The notes beneath the pieces are model-generated. The model did no database searches. It saw only the letters and a program-made list of their open reading frames with translations, and had not been told where the DNA came from. A stretch of 15,789 nt of DNA from DASVEE01 sp036399695 (GTDB lineage Bacteria > Acidobacteriota > Thermoanaerobaculia > Gp7-AA8): NCBI GenBank assembly GCA_036399695.1, contig DASWMP010000176.1:1-15789 (forward strand), written 5' to 3'. This document shows positions 1 through 7,465 of the stretch, piece after piece. A program made the translations under genes and the position numbers. How positions within the stretch are numbered: position 1 is the stretch's first letter; each line of letters begins with the position of its first letter.

Positions 1-41
<41 letters not shown>

Positions 42-53
42 CTGTCTAGCACG

Positions 54-1169
54 ATGTCGACACGCATCACCTTCAAAGTAACTAATACCGACGGCCCTGC
101 CCGGCGCGGGGAGCTCGTCACGCGGCATGGGACGATTCAGACGCCGGTGTTCATGCCTGTGGGGACGCTGGGGTCGGTCAAGAGTCTGACGACGGAGCAG
201 CTTTCGCGGATCGGGCCGGAGATCATCCTCAACAATACCTATCACCTCATGCTGCGGCCGGGGGTGGACCTGCTGGAGAAGCTGGGGGGCGTGCATAAGT
301 TCATGGGGTGGGACCGGGCGGTGTTGACGGACTCGGGCGGGTTTCAGCTCTTTTCGCTCGCGGCGATCCGCAAGATCCGGGAGGAAGGGGTCGAGTTCCG
401 GAGTCACATCGACGGGTCGCCTTACTTCCTGAGCCCGGAGAAGTCGGTCGAGATCCAGACGCGCATGGGGGTGGACATCGCCATGGCGTTCGACGAGTGT
501 CCGGCTTACGGCATCCCGCACGCCGAGGTGGAGAAGTCGATGGAGCTGACCCACAGGTGGGCGAAGAGGTCGTTGTCGGCGCGGACCGGCGCTTCGGCTC
601 TGTTCGGCATCGTGCAGGGAGGGATTCACCACGACCTGCGCAAGCGGAGCGTGGAAGAGATCGCCGCCCTCGATTTCGACGGCATCGCCATCGGCGGTGT
701 GTCGGTCGGCGAGCCGAAAGAGGAGATGCTGGACGTCGTGCGGTTCACCGCGCCGCTGCTGCCGGCGGACCGTCCACGCTATCTGATGGGCGTGGGGACG
801 CCGGAAGACCTGGTCAACGGTGTGGCGGCGGGGATCGACATGTTCGACTGCGTGATGCCGACGCGGAACGCGCGGAACGGCTCGCTTTTCACGTCGCAGG
901 GGAAGGTGGCGATCAAGAACGCCAAGTACGCGCAGGACGACGGGCCGCTCGATCCGAAGTGCTCGTGTACCACCTGTACGACGGTGTCGCGGGCGTATCT
1001 GCGGCACCTCTATGTGAACGATGAGATCGCCGCTTCGGTGTACAACACGATCCACAACGTCTCGTTTTATCTTGACTTGATGCGGTCGATCCGGCAGGCT
1101 ATCGCGTCCAATTCCTTCGGGGCGTTTCGCGAAGCTTTCCTGTCTCAGGCTGCAGGCGTGGACGCATAG
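54..1169 (+). CDS. tgt: queuine/preQ1 tRNA-ribosyltransferase
   Basis: Tgt exchanges the guanine at position 34 of tRNAs with GUN anticodons for preQ1, a step towards queuosine, in the cytoplasm. The 371-residue product has the usual family length. LTDSGGFQ at 91-98 carries the conserved base-binding Asp93, and FDCVMPTRNARNG from 264 carries the nucleophile Asp265. The zinc site is visible as Cys303, Cys305, Cys308 and His334. GIVQGG (185-190) and GGVSVGEP (214-221) are further family motifs. The ATG at 54 gives a normal N-terminus. No clear Shine-Dalgarno is visible in the 14 real bases before it, because the poly-C tract cuts off the upstream region. yajC begins 27 bp after the stop, and tgt followed by yajC-secD-secF is a common bacterial order, so one operon is likely. 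Confidence 0.97.
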   Translation: MSTRITFKVTNTDGPARRGELVTRHGTIQTPVFMPVGTLGSVKSLTTEQLSRIGPEIILNNTYHLMLRPGVDLLEKLGGVHKFMGWDRAVLTDSGGFQLFSLAAIRKIREEGVEFRSHIDGSPYFLSPEKSVEIQTRMGVDIAMAFDECPAYGIPHAEVEKSMELTHRWAKRSLSARTGASALFGIVQGGIHHDLRKRSVEEIAALDFDGIAIGGVSVGEPKEEMLDVVRFTAPLLPADRPRYLMGVGTPEDLVNGVAAGIDMFDCVMPTRNARNGSLFTSQGKVAIKNAKYAQDDGPLDPKCSCTTCTTVSRAYLRHLYVNDEIAASVYNTIHNVSFYLDLMRSIRQAIASNSFGAFREAFLSQAAGVDA

Positions 1170-1196
1170 GCTCGCGGCCTTCAAAAGAGAGAATCA

Positions 1197-1502
1197 ATGA
1201 CTGGAATCGCTTTGCTGCAATCGTCCGGCGCCGCCGGCCTCATCATGAACATCCTGCCGATCCTGGCGATCGGTCTCGTCTTCTACTTCCTCGTCATCGG
1301 TCCGGCCAACAAGCAGCGGAAGCAGCAGCAGGAAATGCTGAGCGCGCTGAAAAAAGGGGACGAAGTCGTCACCAGTGGCGGGATTTACGGCAACGTCCAG
1401 AGTGTTGAGGGCGAGGCGGTCATCCTGAAGATCTCCGAAAATGTGAAAGTCAAAGTACTGCGCTCCGCCGTCACGGGCATCATCGGCCCGTCGTCGAAGT
1501 AG
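1197..1502 (+). CDS. yajC: Sec translocon accessory subunit YajC
   Basis: YajC is a small single-span inner-membrane protein that associates with SecD and SecF and, through them, with SecYEG. The 101-residue product has one hydrophobic segment at about 15-36, followed at once by a basic, glutamine-rich stretch (NKQRKQQQE). It then has the family's cytoplasmic domain, with KKGDEVVTSGGIYGNV at 52-67 and the VKVKVLRSAV region. The usual RPQ after the membrane span reads GPAN here, a mild deviation. A purine-rich AAAAGAGAG precedes the ATG. The gene lies 27 bp after tgt and 24 bp before secD, so it should be co-transcribed and act in the same complex as its neighbours. Confidence 0.95.
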   Translation: MTGIALLQSSGAAGLIMNILPILAIGLVFYFLVIGPANKQRKQQQEMLSALKKGDEVVTSGGIYGNVQSVEGEAVILKISENVKVKVLRSAVTGIIGPSSK

Positions 1503-1526
1503 CGCGTTGCTCCGGGAGGAAACACC

Positions 1527-3092
1527 TTGAACAGAAACGTGCTGTGGAAAATCGGATTGGTGCTCGCGGTGCTGGTGGTCTTTCTGGTCGCCATCATCCC
1601 GACGAAGAACAATCCCGAGCCGATCCGCCGCGGGCTCGACCTGAAGGGCGGCACGCAACTCGTGATGCGAGTCAACATCAACGAGGCCGCGCGCCTCGAG
1701 GCCGATCAGGCGGCCGAGCTGCTCAAGGCTCAGGCCAAGGCGCAGGCGAAGCCGATCCCGACGACGCAGCGCGTCGACGATACGTCTTTCCGGGCGGTGC
1801 CGCCGGCCGGTGGCAGCACCGGCGATTACGAGCGTATCGCGCAGCAGTACTTCCCGCAGTTCAGCGCCACGCGCGCTGCTGACGGCTCGATCGTGTTCAA
1901 GCTGACGTCGCAGGCGATGCAGCAGCTCAGCCGCGACACGATCAACCAGGCCGTGGAAGCGATCGACCGCCGCGTCAACGCGCTCGGCGTGGTCGAGCCG
2001 GACATCGCGCCGCAGGGCACGGACCGCATCGGCATCCAGCTCCCGGGCGTGGACGATCCGGCCCGTGTGAAAGAGATCATCAAGACGACGGCGCAGCTTC
2101 AGTTCCGCCTCGTGGAAGGCTCGGGCGCCTCGCCGGAAGAGGCGATGGCCAGCGTGCCGGCGAACATGAAGTCCGAAGTCGACATCCTCAAGGGGACGCG
2201 CGAGGACGCGATGGGCCGCGCGGTCGGCGTGCAGTACTACGCCGTTCGCAAGCAGGTCCCGGTCAGCGGCCGCGACCTCAAGAACGCCCGCGTGCAGAAG
2301 GGGCAGGTCGGTGAATCGGTCATCGCCTTCTCGCTCACCGCGGAAGGCTCGCCGAAGTTCGGTGAGCTGACGGGAGCGAACGTCGGACGTCCGCTGGGCA
2401 TCATCCTCGACAACGAGGTGATCTCGGCGCCGCGCATCGACAGCCGCATCGACACGGACGGCACGATCACGGGCCAGTTCACCACCGATCAGGCCAACGA
2501 TCTGGCGCTCGTACTGCGCAGCGGCTCGCTGCCGGCGTCGCTGACGACGCTCGAAGAGCGCACGGTCGGTCCGTCGCTGGGCCGCGACTCGATCCGCCAG
2601 GGCGTCACGGCGACGGTCATCGGCTTCCTGCTCCTCGTCGTGGCCATCATCGTCTACTACAAGGGCGCGGGCATCAACGCGATCTTCGCGCTGCTCCTGA
2701 ACCTCATCATCCTCCTCGGGATGATGGCGTACTTCGACGCGTCGCTGACCCTCCCGGGCATCGCCGGCATCATCCTGACGCTCGGTATGGCCGTCGACTC
2801 GAACGTGCTCGTGTTCGAGCGCATCCGTGAAGAGCTGCGCGAAGGCAAGGCGCCCCGCGCCGCCATCGACCAGGGCTTCGGACGCGCCTTCATCACGATC
2901 ATCGACACTCACATCACGACGATCATCTCGGCGCTGTTCCTCTTCCAGTTCGGCACGAGCTCGATCAAAGGCTTTGCCGTCACGCTGCTCATCGGTCTCG
3001 GAGCCTCGGTCTTCACGGCCTTCTTCGTGTCGCGCATCATCTTCGACATCGTTTACAAGCCGACGGAACGGCAGCGGCAGATCAGCATCTAA
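1527..3092 (+). CDS. secD: protein translocase subunit SecD
   Basis: SecD is an RND-family inner-membrane protein that with SecF uses the proton motive force to help preproteins leave the SecYEG channel on the periplasmic side. The 521-residue product has a first membrane span at about 8-25 and the hallmark RRGLDLKGGTQLVMRV at 34-49. A large periplasmic region (about 30-355) follows, with RRVNALGV (148-155) and an FTTDQANDLALVLRSG-type motif (318-333). Five C-terminal spans occupy about 358-508. GMAVDSNVLVFERIREE (420-436) holds Asp424, the residue matching the conserved proton-relay aspartate. It is shorter than E. coli SecD (615 residues), within the range of other phyla. The start is TTG, supported by GGGAGGA at 1514-1520, six bases upstream. 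secF follows after 15 bp. Confidence 0.97.
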   Translation: MNRNVLWKIGLVLAVLVVFLVAIIPTKNNPEPIRRGLDLKGGTQLVMRVNINEAARLEADQAAELLKAQAKAQAKPIPTTQRVDDTSFRAVPPAGGSTGDYERIAQQYFPQFSATRAADGSIVFKLTSQAMQQLSRDTINQAVEAIDRRVNALGVVEPDIAPQGTDRIGIQLPGVDDPARVKEIIKTTAQLQFRLVEGSGASPEEAMASVPANMKSEVDILKGTREDAMGRAVGVQYYAVRKQVPVSGRDLKNARVQKGQVGESVIAFSLTAEGSPKFGELTGANVGRPLGIILDNEVISAPRIDSRIDTDGTITGQFTTDQANDLALVLRSGSLPASLTTLEERTVGPSLGRDSIRQGVTATVIGFLLLVVAIIVYYKGAGINAIFALLLNLIILLGMMAYFDASLTLPGIAGIILTLGMAVDSNVLVFERIREELREGKAPRAAIDQGFGRAFITIIDTHITTIISALFLFQFGTSSIKGFAVTLLIGLGASVFTAFFVSRIIFDIVYKPTERQRQISI

Positions 3093-3107
3093 GCGCCAGG
3101 AGCCACC

Positions 3108-4307
3108 ATGCAGATTTTTACGAATCCCAACTACGATTTCGTCAAGTGGCGCATCCACGCCATGGTGATCTCGCTCATCTTCATCGGCGTCGGCGTGGCC
3201 GTGTTCGCGATGAAGGGTGTGAACCTCGGCATCGACTTCGCCGGCGGTGCGAACGTCATCCTGAAGTTCCAGCAGCAGGTTCCGATCGCGCAGCTTCGCA
3301 CCGATCTGCCGGCCGCCACGATCCAGCAGTACGGCAAAGCGACTGAGAACGAAGTGCTCATCCGCCTGCCGAAGCAGGAGACGGAAGGCGACTACGCGCA
3401 GGCGGTCGTCGACAAGCTGCACGCGTCGATGAACCCGCAGGGGGCCGGCAAGCTCGACCTCAACTTCGTCGGCAGCGACCGCATCGGTGCGCTCCTTCGC
3501 GAGAGGGACCCGGATACCCGCGGCGCCAACGAAGCTGCCACCGGCTATTACCGCGACGTAGCCCAGCGCATCATCGACAAGCGCTCGGAAGTAGGCGTCT
3601 TCACCTCGATGCAGCAGGTGACGTCGACCCCCGGCCTCTCGGCTGGTGCGGTGCGCGTGCTCAGCGAGGGCAGCTACCTCGGCAAGTTCAACGTGCTGAA
3701 CCAGGAGACGGTCGGCCCGAAGGTCGGTCAGGAGCTCCAGGGCAAAGCGTTCTGGGTCCTCGTCCTCTCGACGCTGGCCATGGGCATCTACATCTGGCTG
3801 CGCTTCGACCTCTCGTTCGGCGTAGCGGCCATGATCTGCATCTTCCACGACGTCCTGATCGCCATGACGTTCCTCGTGCTGATGCGCCTCGAGTTCTCGC
3901 TGAACGTCGTGGCCGCACTGCTGACGATCGTCGGTTACTCGGTCAACGATACGGTCGTGCTGTACGACCGCGTGCGTGAGAACAAGCGCAAGATCAAGAA
4001 GCCGATGTCGAATGCCGAGCACCTGAACCTGGCGATGAACCAGACGCTCTCCCGCACGATCCTGACGGCCGGCACGGTGTTCCTCGTGCTGCTCGCGCTG
4101 CTCGCGTTCGGCGGCGAAGTCATCCGCGGCTTCTCCTGGATCCTGACGATCGGCGTCGTCTCCGGTACCTACTCGACGCTGCTCATCGTTCCTCTCGTGG
4201 CCCTGGCGCTCGACCGCTGGTCGTCCAAGCGCCGCCCCGCCCCCGCGGAGCGCCGCGCGACTGACGTGGCTCCGCGCGAAGAACTGCGCAAGCGCAAGGT
4301 CTCGTAA
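3108..4307 (+). CDS. secF: protein translocase subunit SecF with enlarged periplasmic domain
   Basis: SecF partners SecD in proton-driven protein export. Family features are the first span at about 17-34, GIDFAGG at 41-47, VGPKVGQEL at 202-210 just before the second span, and GYSVNDTVVLYDRVREN at 276-292 with Asp281 at the conserved acidic position. Five C-terminal spans run from about 213 to 368, followed by a basic cytoplasmic tail. At 399 residues it is clearly longer than E. coli SecF (323). The excess sits mainly in the first periplasmic domain (about 35-212), where roughly residues 124-197 have no counterpart in the short form. Within it, residues 155-188 (RIIDKRSEVGVF, then TPGLSAGAV) resemble a helix-hairpin-helix unit of the ComEA/GspK kind. 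CAGGAG lies 5 bp before the ATG. It is the last gene of the operon, followed by an intrinsic terminator. Confidence 0.96.
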   Translation: MQIFTNPNYDFVKWRIHAMVISLIFIGVGVAVFAMKGVNLGIDFAGGANVILKFQQQVPIAQLRTDLPAATIQQYGKATENEVLIRLPKQETEGDYAQAVVDKLHASMNPQGAGKLDLNFVGSDRIGALLRERDPDTRGANEAATGYYRDVAQRIIDKRSEVGVFTSMQQVTSTPGLSAGAVRVLSEGSYLGKFNVLNQETVGPKVGQELQGKAFWVLVLSTLAMGIYIWLRFDLSFGVAAMICIFHDVLIAMTFLVLMRLEFSLNVVAALLTIVGYSVNDTVVLYDRVRENKRKIKKPMSNAEHLNLAMNQTLSRTILTAGTVFLVLLALLAFGGEVIRGFSWILTIGVVSGTYSTLLIVPLVALALDRWSSKRRPAPAERRATDVAPREELRKRKVS

Positions 4308-4330
4308 GTTTTACAGATACGCGGTTGATG

Positions 4331-4363
4331 ACGGCACCGGGCGACCGGTGCCGTTTTGTTTTT
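4331..4363 (+). terminator. rho-independent terminator of the tgt-yajC-secD-secF operon
   Basis: A perfect 10-bp stem (ACGGCACCGG at 4331-4340 pairing with CCGGTGCCGT at 4345-4354) with a 4-base loop GCGA is followed by TTTTGTTTTT. It starts 24 bp after the secF stop and is oriented to end plus-strand transcription. This is seen directly in the sequence and is a classic intrinsic terminator. Confidence 0.95.
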
Positions 4364-4383
4364 GGGCGCGGCGTAAGGGGGCA

Positions 4384-4487
4384 AGACCCGAACGCAGAAC
4401 GCAGAACGCAGAACGATGAATGTTGAACTGGCGCCGGGCCGCATTCTCAATTCTGCGTTCTGCGCTCTGCGTTCTGCGTTCGGGTCT
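4384..4487. repeat. heptad-built inverted repeat (locus 1)
   Basis: Two 49-base arms (4384-4432 and 4439-4487) flank a 6-base centre. Each arm is seven 7-bp units in phase. The outer 31 bases of the arms are complementary at 30 of 31 positions and contain AACGCAG three times on the left, answered by CTGCGTT-type units on the right. The three inner units of each arm diverge in the middle but keep AA at the start, and mostly G at the end, of each heptad. It lies between the secF terminator and the maeB promoter and shows no convincing reading frame. It is the first of three such loci in the window. Confidence 0.88.
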
Positions 4488-4548
4488 CGCCCCCCGCTCT
4501 GCATTCGGTCTCGTCCCCCGCTCCGCATTCGGCTCTCGTCCCCCCGCT
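4474..4548 (+). repeat. three imperfect ~25-bp tandem repeats upstream of maeB
   Basis: Three units of 25, 24 and 26 bp (4474-4498, 4499-4522, 4523-4548) share the plan CYGCRTTCGG, then TCTCG, then a run of five or six C, then GCT. The first unit overlaps the right arm of the heptad palindrome. The array stops just before the TATAAT box of maeB, so it occupies the place of the -35 and upstream region. Function unknown. Slippage-generated repeats and operator sites are both possible. Confidence 0.75.
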
Positions 4549-4564
4549 CTGCCTCCCGCCTTCA

Positions 4565-4586
4565 TATAATCCGCCCCGCAAAGGAG
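4565..4586 (+). promoter_or_regulatory. maeB promoter -10 box and ribosome-binding site
   Basis: A consensus TATAAT stands at 4565-4570. No good -35 is visible 17 bp upstream, where the sequence is C-rich tandem repeat. A start near 4577 would leave a leader of only about 15 bases containing AAGGAG (4581-4586), 5 bases before the ATG. The upstream terminator supports an independent transcript here. The promoter itself is inferred from the -10 alone. Confidence 0.6.
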
Positions 4587-4591
4587 AACCG

Positions 4592-6847
4592 ATGCCTGAC
4601 GACAATCGCGACGAAGCCCTCGACTACCACTCCTCCGGACGGCCCGGGAAAACGGAGGTGGTGCCGACGAAGCCGACGGCTACGCAGCGCGATCTGGCTC
4701 TCGCTTACACGCCCGGCGTGGCGGTCCCCTGCCTGGAGATCGCCGACGATCCGTCCGCGGTCTACAAGTACACGAACAAGGGGAACCTCGTGGCGGTCAT
4801 CTCCAACGGCACGGCAGTCCTCGGCCTGGGCGCGATCGGCGCGGCGGCGGGCAAGCCGGTGATGGAAGGGAAGGCCGTCCTCTTCAAGCGCTTCGCCGAC
4901 ATCGACGTGTTCGATCTCGAGCTGGACACGCGCGACACGGAAGAGTTCATCCGGGCGGTGAAGCTGCTGGAGCCGACGTTCGGGGGAATCAATCTCGAGG
5001 ACATCGCCGCGCCGGAGTGCTTCGAGATCGAAGAGCGGCTGAAGAAGGAGATGAACATCCCGGTCTTCCACGACGACCAGCACGGCACGGCCATCATCTC
5101 GGCGGCCGCGCTGATGAACGCGCTGGAAGTGGCGGACAAGAAGATCGGCGAGGTGAAGGTCGTGATCGCCGGAGCCGGCGCCGCGGCGATGGCCTGCCTG
5201 CGCCTCTACCTCGAGCTCGGCCTGCGCAAGCAGAACGTCACGCTCACGGACCGCCACGGCATCATCTGGAAGGGGCGCAAGGAAGACATGACTCCGTATA
5301 AGGAGGAGTTCGCGATCGAGACGGACCGGCGCACGCTCGCCGACGCGCTCGAAGGGGCGGACGTCTTCATCGGGCTCTCCGCGGGCGGCATCGTCACGCA
5401 GGAGATGGTGCGGCGCATGGCGCCGGACCCGATCGTCTTCGCCATGGCCAATCCCGATCCGGAGATCGGCTACGAGGAAGCGACGGCCGCGCGTGACGAC
5501 ATCATCATGGCCACGGGGCGTTCCGATTACCCGAACCAGGTGAACAACGTCCTCGGATTTCCCTTCATCTTCCGCGGCGCGCTCGACTGCCGGGCCACGA
5601 CGATCAACGATGCGATGAAGCTGGCCGCCTCCCGCGCGCTCGCCGACCTGGCGAAGGAAGACGTGCCGGATTCGGTGCTGCGCGCGTACGGTCAGGAGCG
5701 GCTGCAGTTCGGCCGCGAGTACCTGATCCCGAAGCCGTTCGATTACCGCGTGCTGCTGAACGTGCCGGTGGCCGTGGCGCGCGCCGCCGCGGAGACGGGC
5801 GTGGCCAAGGAGCCGATCCAGGATTACGACGCCTACCGCCGCCGGCTCGAAGGGATGCTCGGCCGCTCGCGCGGGTTGATGCACGACATCTACGGACGCG
5901 CGCGGAGTGCACCGAAGCGCATCGTCTTCCCGGAAGGGGAGCAGGAGAAGATCGTCCGCGCGGCGAAGATCCTGATCGACGAGGGAATCGCCCATCCGAT
6001 CCTCCTGGTGCACCACGAGGACATCCGCCCGCTGCTCGAGAAGTACAACGTGGACGAGGCGAAGGTCACGATCATCGACATCAACCAGTCGCCGGAGCTG
6101 GACCGCTACGTGGAGAGCTTCCACGAGCTGCGCAGGCGCCACGGCATCACGATGGCGGACGCGCGCCGCATCCTCAACAGCCGCAATTACTACGCGATGA
6201 TGATGATGAACGCGGGCGACGCGGACGGCGTGATCGCCGGGTTGCGCGCCTACTACCCGGCCACGATCCGTCCGGCGCTGCAGATCATCAAGACGCGCCC
6301 CGGCGTGAAGCAGGTGAGCGGTGCATACCTGCTGATGTTCAAGGGCCGGACGTTGATCCTCGCCGACACGACGGTGAACATCAATCCGGATGCGGAGACG
6401 CTGGCGGAGATCGCCGCCCTGACGGCCGAGACGGCGAAACGCTTCAACCTCGAGCCGCGCATCGCCATGATCTCCTTCTCGAATTTCGGTTCGACGAACC
6501 ACGAGCAGGCGGAGAAGGTGCGTGAAGCGGTGCGCCTGCTCAAGGAGCGGCGCCCCGATCTCGTCGTCGAAGGGGAGATGCAGGCCGATACGGCCGTGTC
6601 ACCGGAGATCGCCACGCAGGACTACCCCTGGAGCGCGATCCAGGGGGACGCGAACGTGCTGGTGTTCGCCTCGCTCGACGCCGCCAATGCCGCCTACAAG
6701 CTGCTCTGGCGCCTCGGCGGCGCCGAAGTCATCGGGCCGATCCTGCAGGGACTCGCCAAGCCGGTGCACGTGCTGCAGCGCGGCGTTGATGTGAACGACA
6801 TCGTGAACATGGCCGCGATCGCGGTCATCGACGCGCAGGAGATGTAG
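4592..6847 (+). CDS. maeB: NADP-type malic enzyme with C-terminal phosphotransacetylase-like domain
   Basis: The enzyme oxidatively decarboxylates malate to pyruvate and CO2 with formation of NAD(P)H, linking the TCA cycle to pyruvate and reductant supply in the cytoplasm. The 751 residues match MaeB-type fusions. The malic domain spans about 18-180, with YTPG and Tyr39, Lys94 in EGKAVLFKRF, acidic metal ligands in NLED (134-137) and HDDQHGTAI (160-168). The nucleotide-binding domain has GAGAAA at 194-199 and AMANPDPE at 284-291. A phosphotransacetylase-like module runs from about 440 to the end, beginning RIVFPEGEQEKIVRAAKIL. In characterised relatives this tail is usually regulatory, responding to acetyl-CoA, and is not a working acetyltransferase. 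Cofactor preference cannot be read safely here. The ATG is supported by AAGGAG five bases upstream. It appears monocistronic. Confidence 0.95.
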   Translation: MPDDNRDEALDYHSSGRPGKTEVVPTKPTATQRDLALAYTPGVAVPCLEIADDPSAVYKYTNKGNLVAVISNGTAVLGLGAIGAAAGKPVMEGKAVLFKRFADIDVFDLELDTRDTEEFIRAVKLLEPTFGGINLEDIAAPECFEIEERLKKEMNIPVFHDDQHGTAIISAAALMNALEVADKKIGEVKVVIAGAGAAAMACLRLYLELGLRKQNVTLTDRHGIIWKGRKEDMTPYKEEFAIETDRRTLADALEGADVFIGLSAGGIVTQEMVRRMAPDPIVFAMANPDPEIGYEEATAARDDIIMATGRSDYPNQVNNVLGFPFIFRGALDCRATTINDAMKLAASRALADLAKEDVPDSVLRAYGQERLQFGREYLIPKPFDYRVLLNVPVAVARAAAETGVAKEPIQDYDAYRRRLEGMLGRSRGLMHDIYGRARSAPKRIVFPEGEQEKIVRAAKILIDEGIAHPILLVHHEDIRPLLEKYNVDEAKVTIIDINQSPELDRYVESFHELRRRHGITMADARRILNSRNYYAMMMMNAGDADGVIAGLRAYYPATIRPALQIIKTRPGVKQVSGAYLLMFKGRTLILADTTVNINPDAETLAEIAALTAETAKRFNLEPRIAMISFSNFGSTNHEQAEKVREAVRLLKERRPDLVVEGEMQADTAVSPEIATQDYPWSAIQGDANVLVFASLDAANAAYKLLWRLGGAEVIGPILQGLAKPVHVLQRGVDVNDIVNMAAIAVIDAQEM

Positions 6848-6865
6848 CGCCCTGCGGGCGGGCGT

Positions 6866-6991
6866 GCGCTGCGCGCAGTTGTTGGTTGTTGGTTTTTGGT
6901 GCTTCGCTCAAGGGGCGCTTGTGGTCGTAACCGGCCGTGCAGCGCAGCACCGAAAACCAAAAACCGAAAACCAACAACGCGCGCGTAGCGC
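6866..6991. repeat. heptad-built inverted repeat (locus 2)
   Basis: Left arm 6866-6908 and right arm 6941-6991 flank a 32-base loop. The left arm carries GTTGGTT heptads ending near TTTGGTG. The right arm carries the complementary series in AAC-N4 register (AACCAAA, AACCGAA, AACCAAC, AACGCGC at 6955-6982). The right arm has one heptad more than the left, and both arms end in GC-rich gcgct/agcgc blocks that also pair. The structure fills the 161-bp gap between the convergent genes maeB and the response regulator, which otherwise contains no gene. It could serve as a shared bidirectional terminator, though it lacks a clean T-run. Confidence 0.85.
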
Positions 6992-7012
6992 GCCGCGTCA
7001 GCGCGGCGCTAC
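6985..7012. terminator. imperfect hairpin at the 3' end of the response regulator
   Basis: GTAGCG (6985-6990) pairs with CGCTAC (7007-7012), and CCGC pairs with GCGG inside, with a CG bulge and a short loop. The right half includes the response-regulator stop codon. There is no T-run, so it may slow or protect the 3' end without being a true intrinsic terminator. It competes with the right arm of the adjoining heptad palindrome for the same bases. Confidence 0.4.
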
Positions 7013-7443
7013 CGCACGATGCAGCTACGCACCAGCGCCGACAGCGCGCCGATATCGAACGGCTTCGGCAGGAACGCGCAGATGCCTTTGTCGGCGACGG
7101 TGGCGAGCTCCGGGTCGCGGTTGGCGGAGACGACGATCACGGGGATGGAGTTGAGGTCGTTGTCGGACTGGCGTTCGCGGAGGACGTCCCAGCCGGAGAC
7201 GACGGGCATCATCAGGTCGAGGACGACGACGTCGGGATGCTCGGTGCGCATCAGGTCCAGCGCATCGCGGCCGTTCGGCGCCTCGAGGAAGAGGTAGCCT
7301 TCCCGGCGCAGGGAGGCAATGATCATCTTACGGATATTCGAGTCGTCGTCGACGACCAGTACGCGCACCGGTCTGCCGCCGCGCCCATTCAAATCAGCTT
7401 GACCCAAGTCGACTTCCACCACAGAACTGTTGGAATTATGCAC
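7009..7443 (-). CDS. stand-alone receiver-domain response regulator
   Basis: This is a CheY-like receiver with no output domain, presumably phosphorylated by an unlinked histidine kinase and acting by protein contacts. Counting from the GTG at 7443 (144 residues), VRVLVVDDDSN brings the acidic pocket at 32-34. VVVLDLMMP carries the phospho-acceptor Asp76, VIVVSA gives Ser106 at the switch position, and LPKPF gives Lys127. The domain ends almost at the C-terminus. The start is uncertain. The frame stays open to 7527, but that would overlap mnmA and add a low-complexity segment. GTG 7443 has no good Shine-Dalgarno, and later GTG or TTG codons before the receiver (about residue 27) are also possible. 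It is divergent from mnmA and convergent with maeB. Its kinase and output are not in the window. Confidence 0.88.
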   Translation of the reverse strand: MHNSNSSVVEVDLGQADLNGRGGRPVRVLVVDDDSNIRKMIIASLRREGYLFLEAPNGRDALDLMRTEHPDVVVLDLMMPVVSGWDVLRERQSDNDLNSIPVIVVSANRDPELATVADKGICAFLPKPFDIGALSALVRSCIVR

Positions 7444-7465
7444 GATTTGCGCCGTTGAGGCGTTT

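Noticed and set aside
1194..4022. 942-residue open frame antisense to yajC-secD-secF
   Set aside because: Its product is extremely rich in Arg, Asp, His and Glu with no domain, as expected for the mirror frame of GC-rich genes. The plus-strand genes are unmistakable.
4384..4487. CRISPR array
   Set aside because: The repeats are 7 bp with no spacers, arranged as an inverted pair, and there are no cas genes.
4562..6502. 646-residue open frame antisense to maeB
   Set aside because: Same mirror-frame composition. It has no start signals and no recognisable fold.
7430..7465. TTG at 7430 as the mnmA start
   Set aside because: It adds 12 residues before the PP-loop strand that MnmA proteins lack, and the GTG at 7466 has a GAGG at proper distance.
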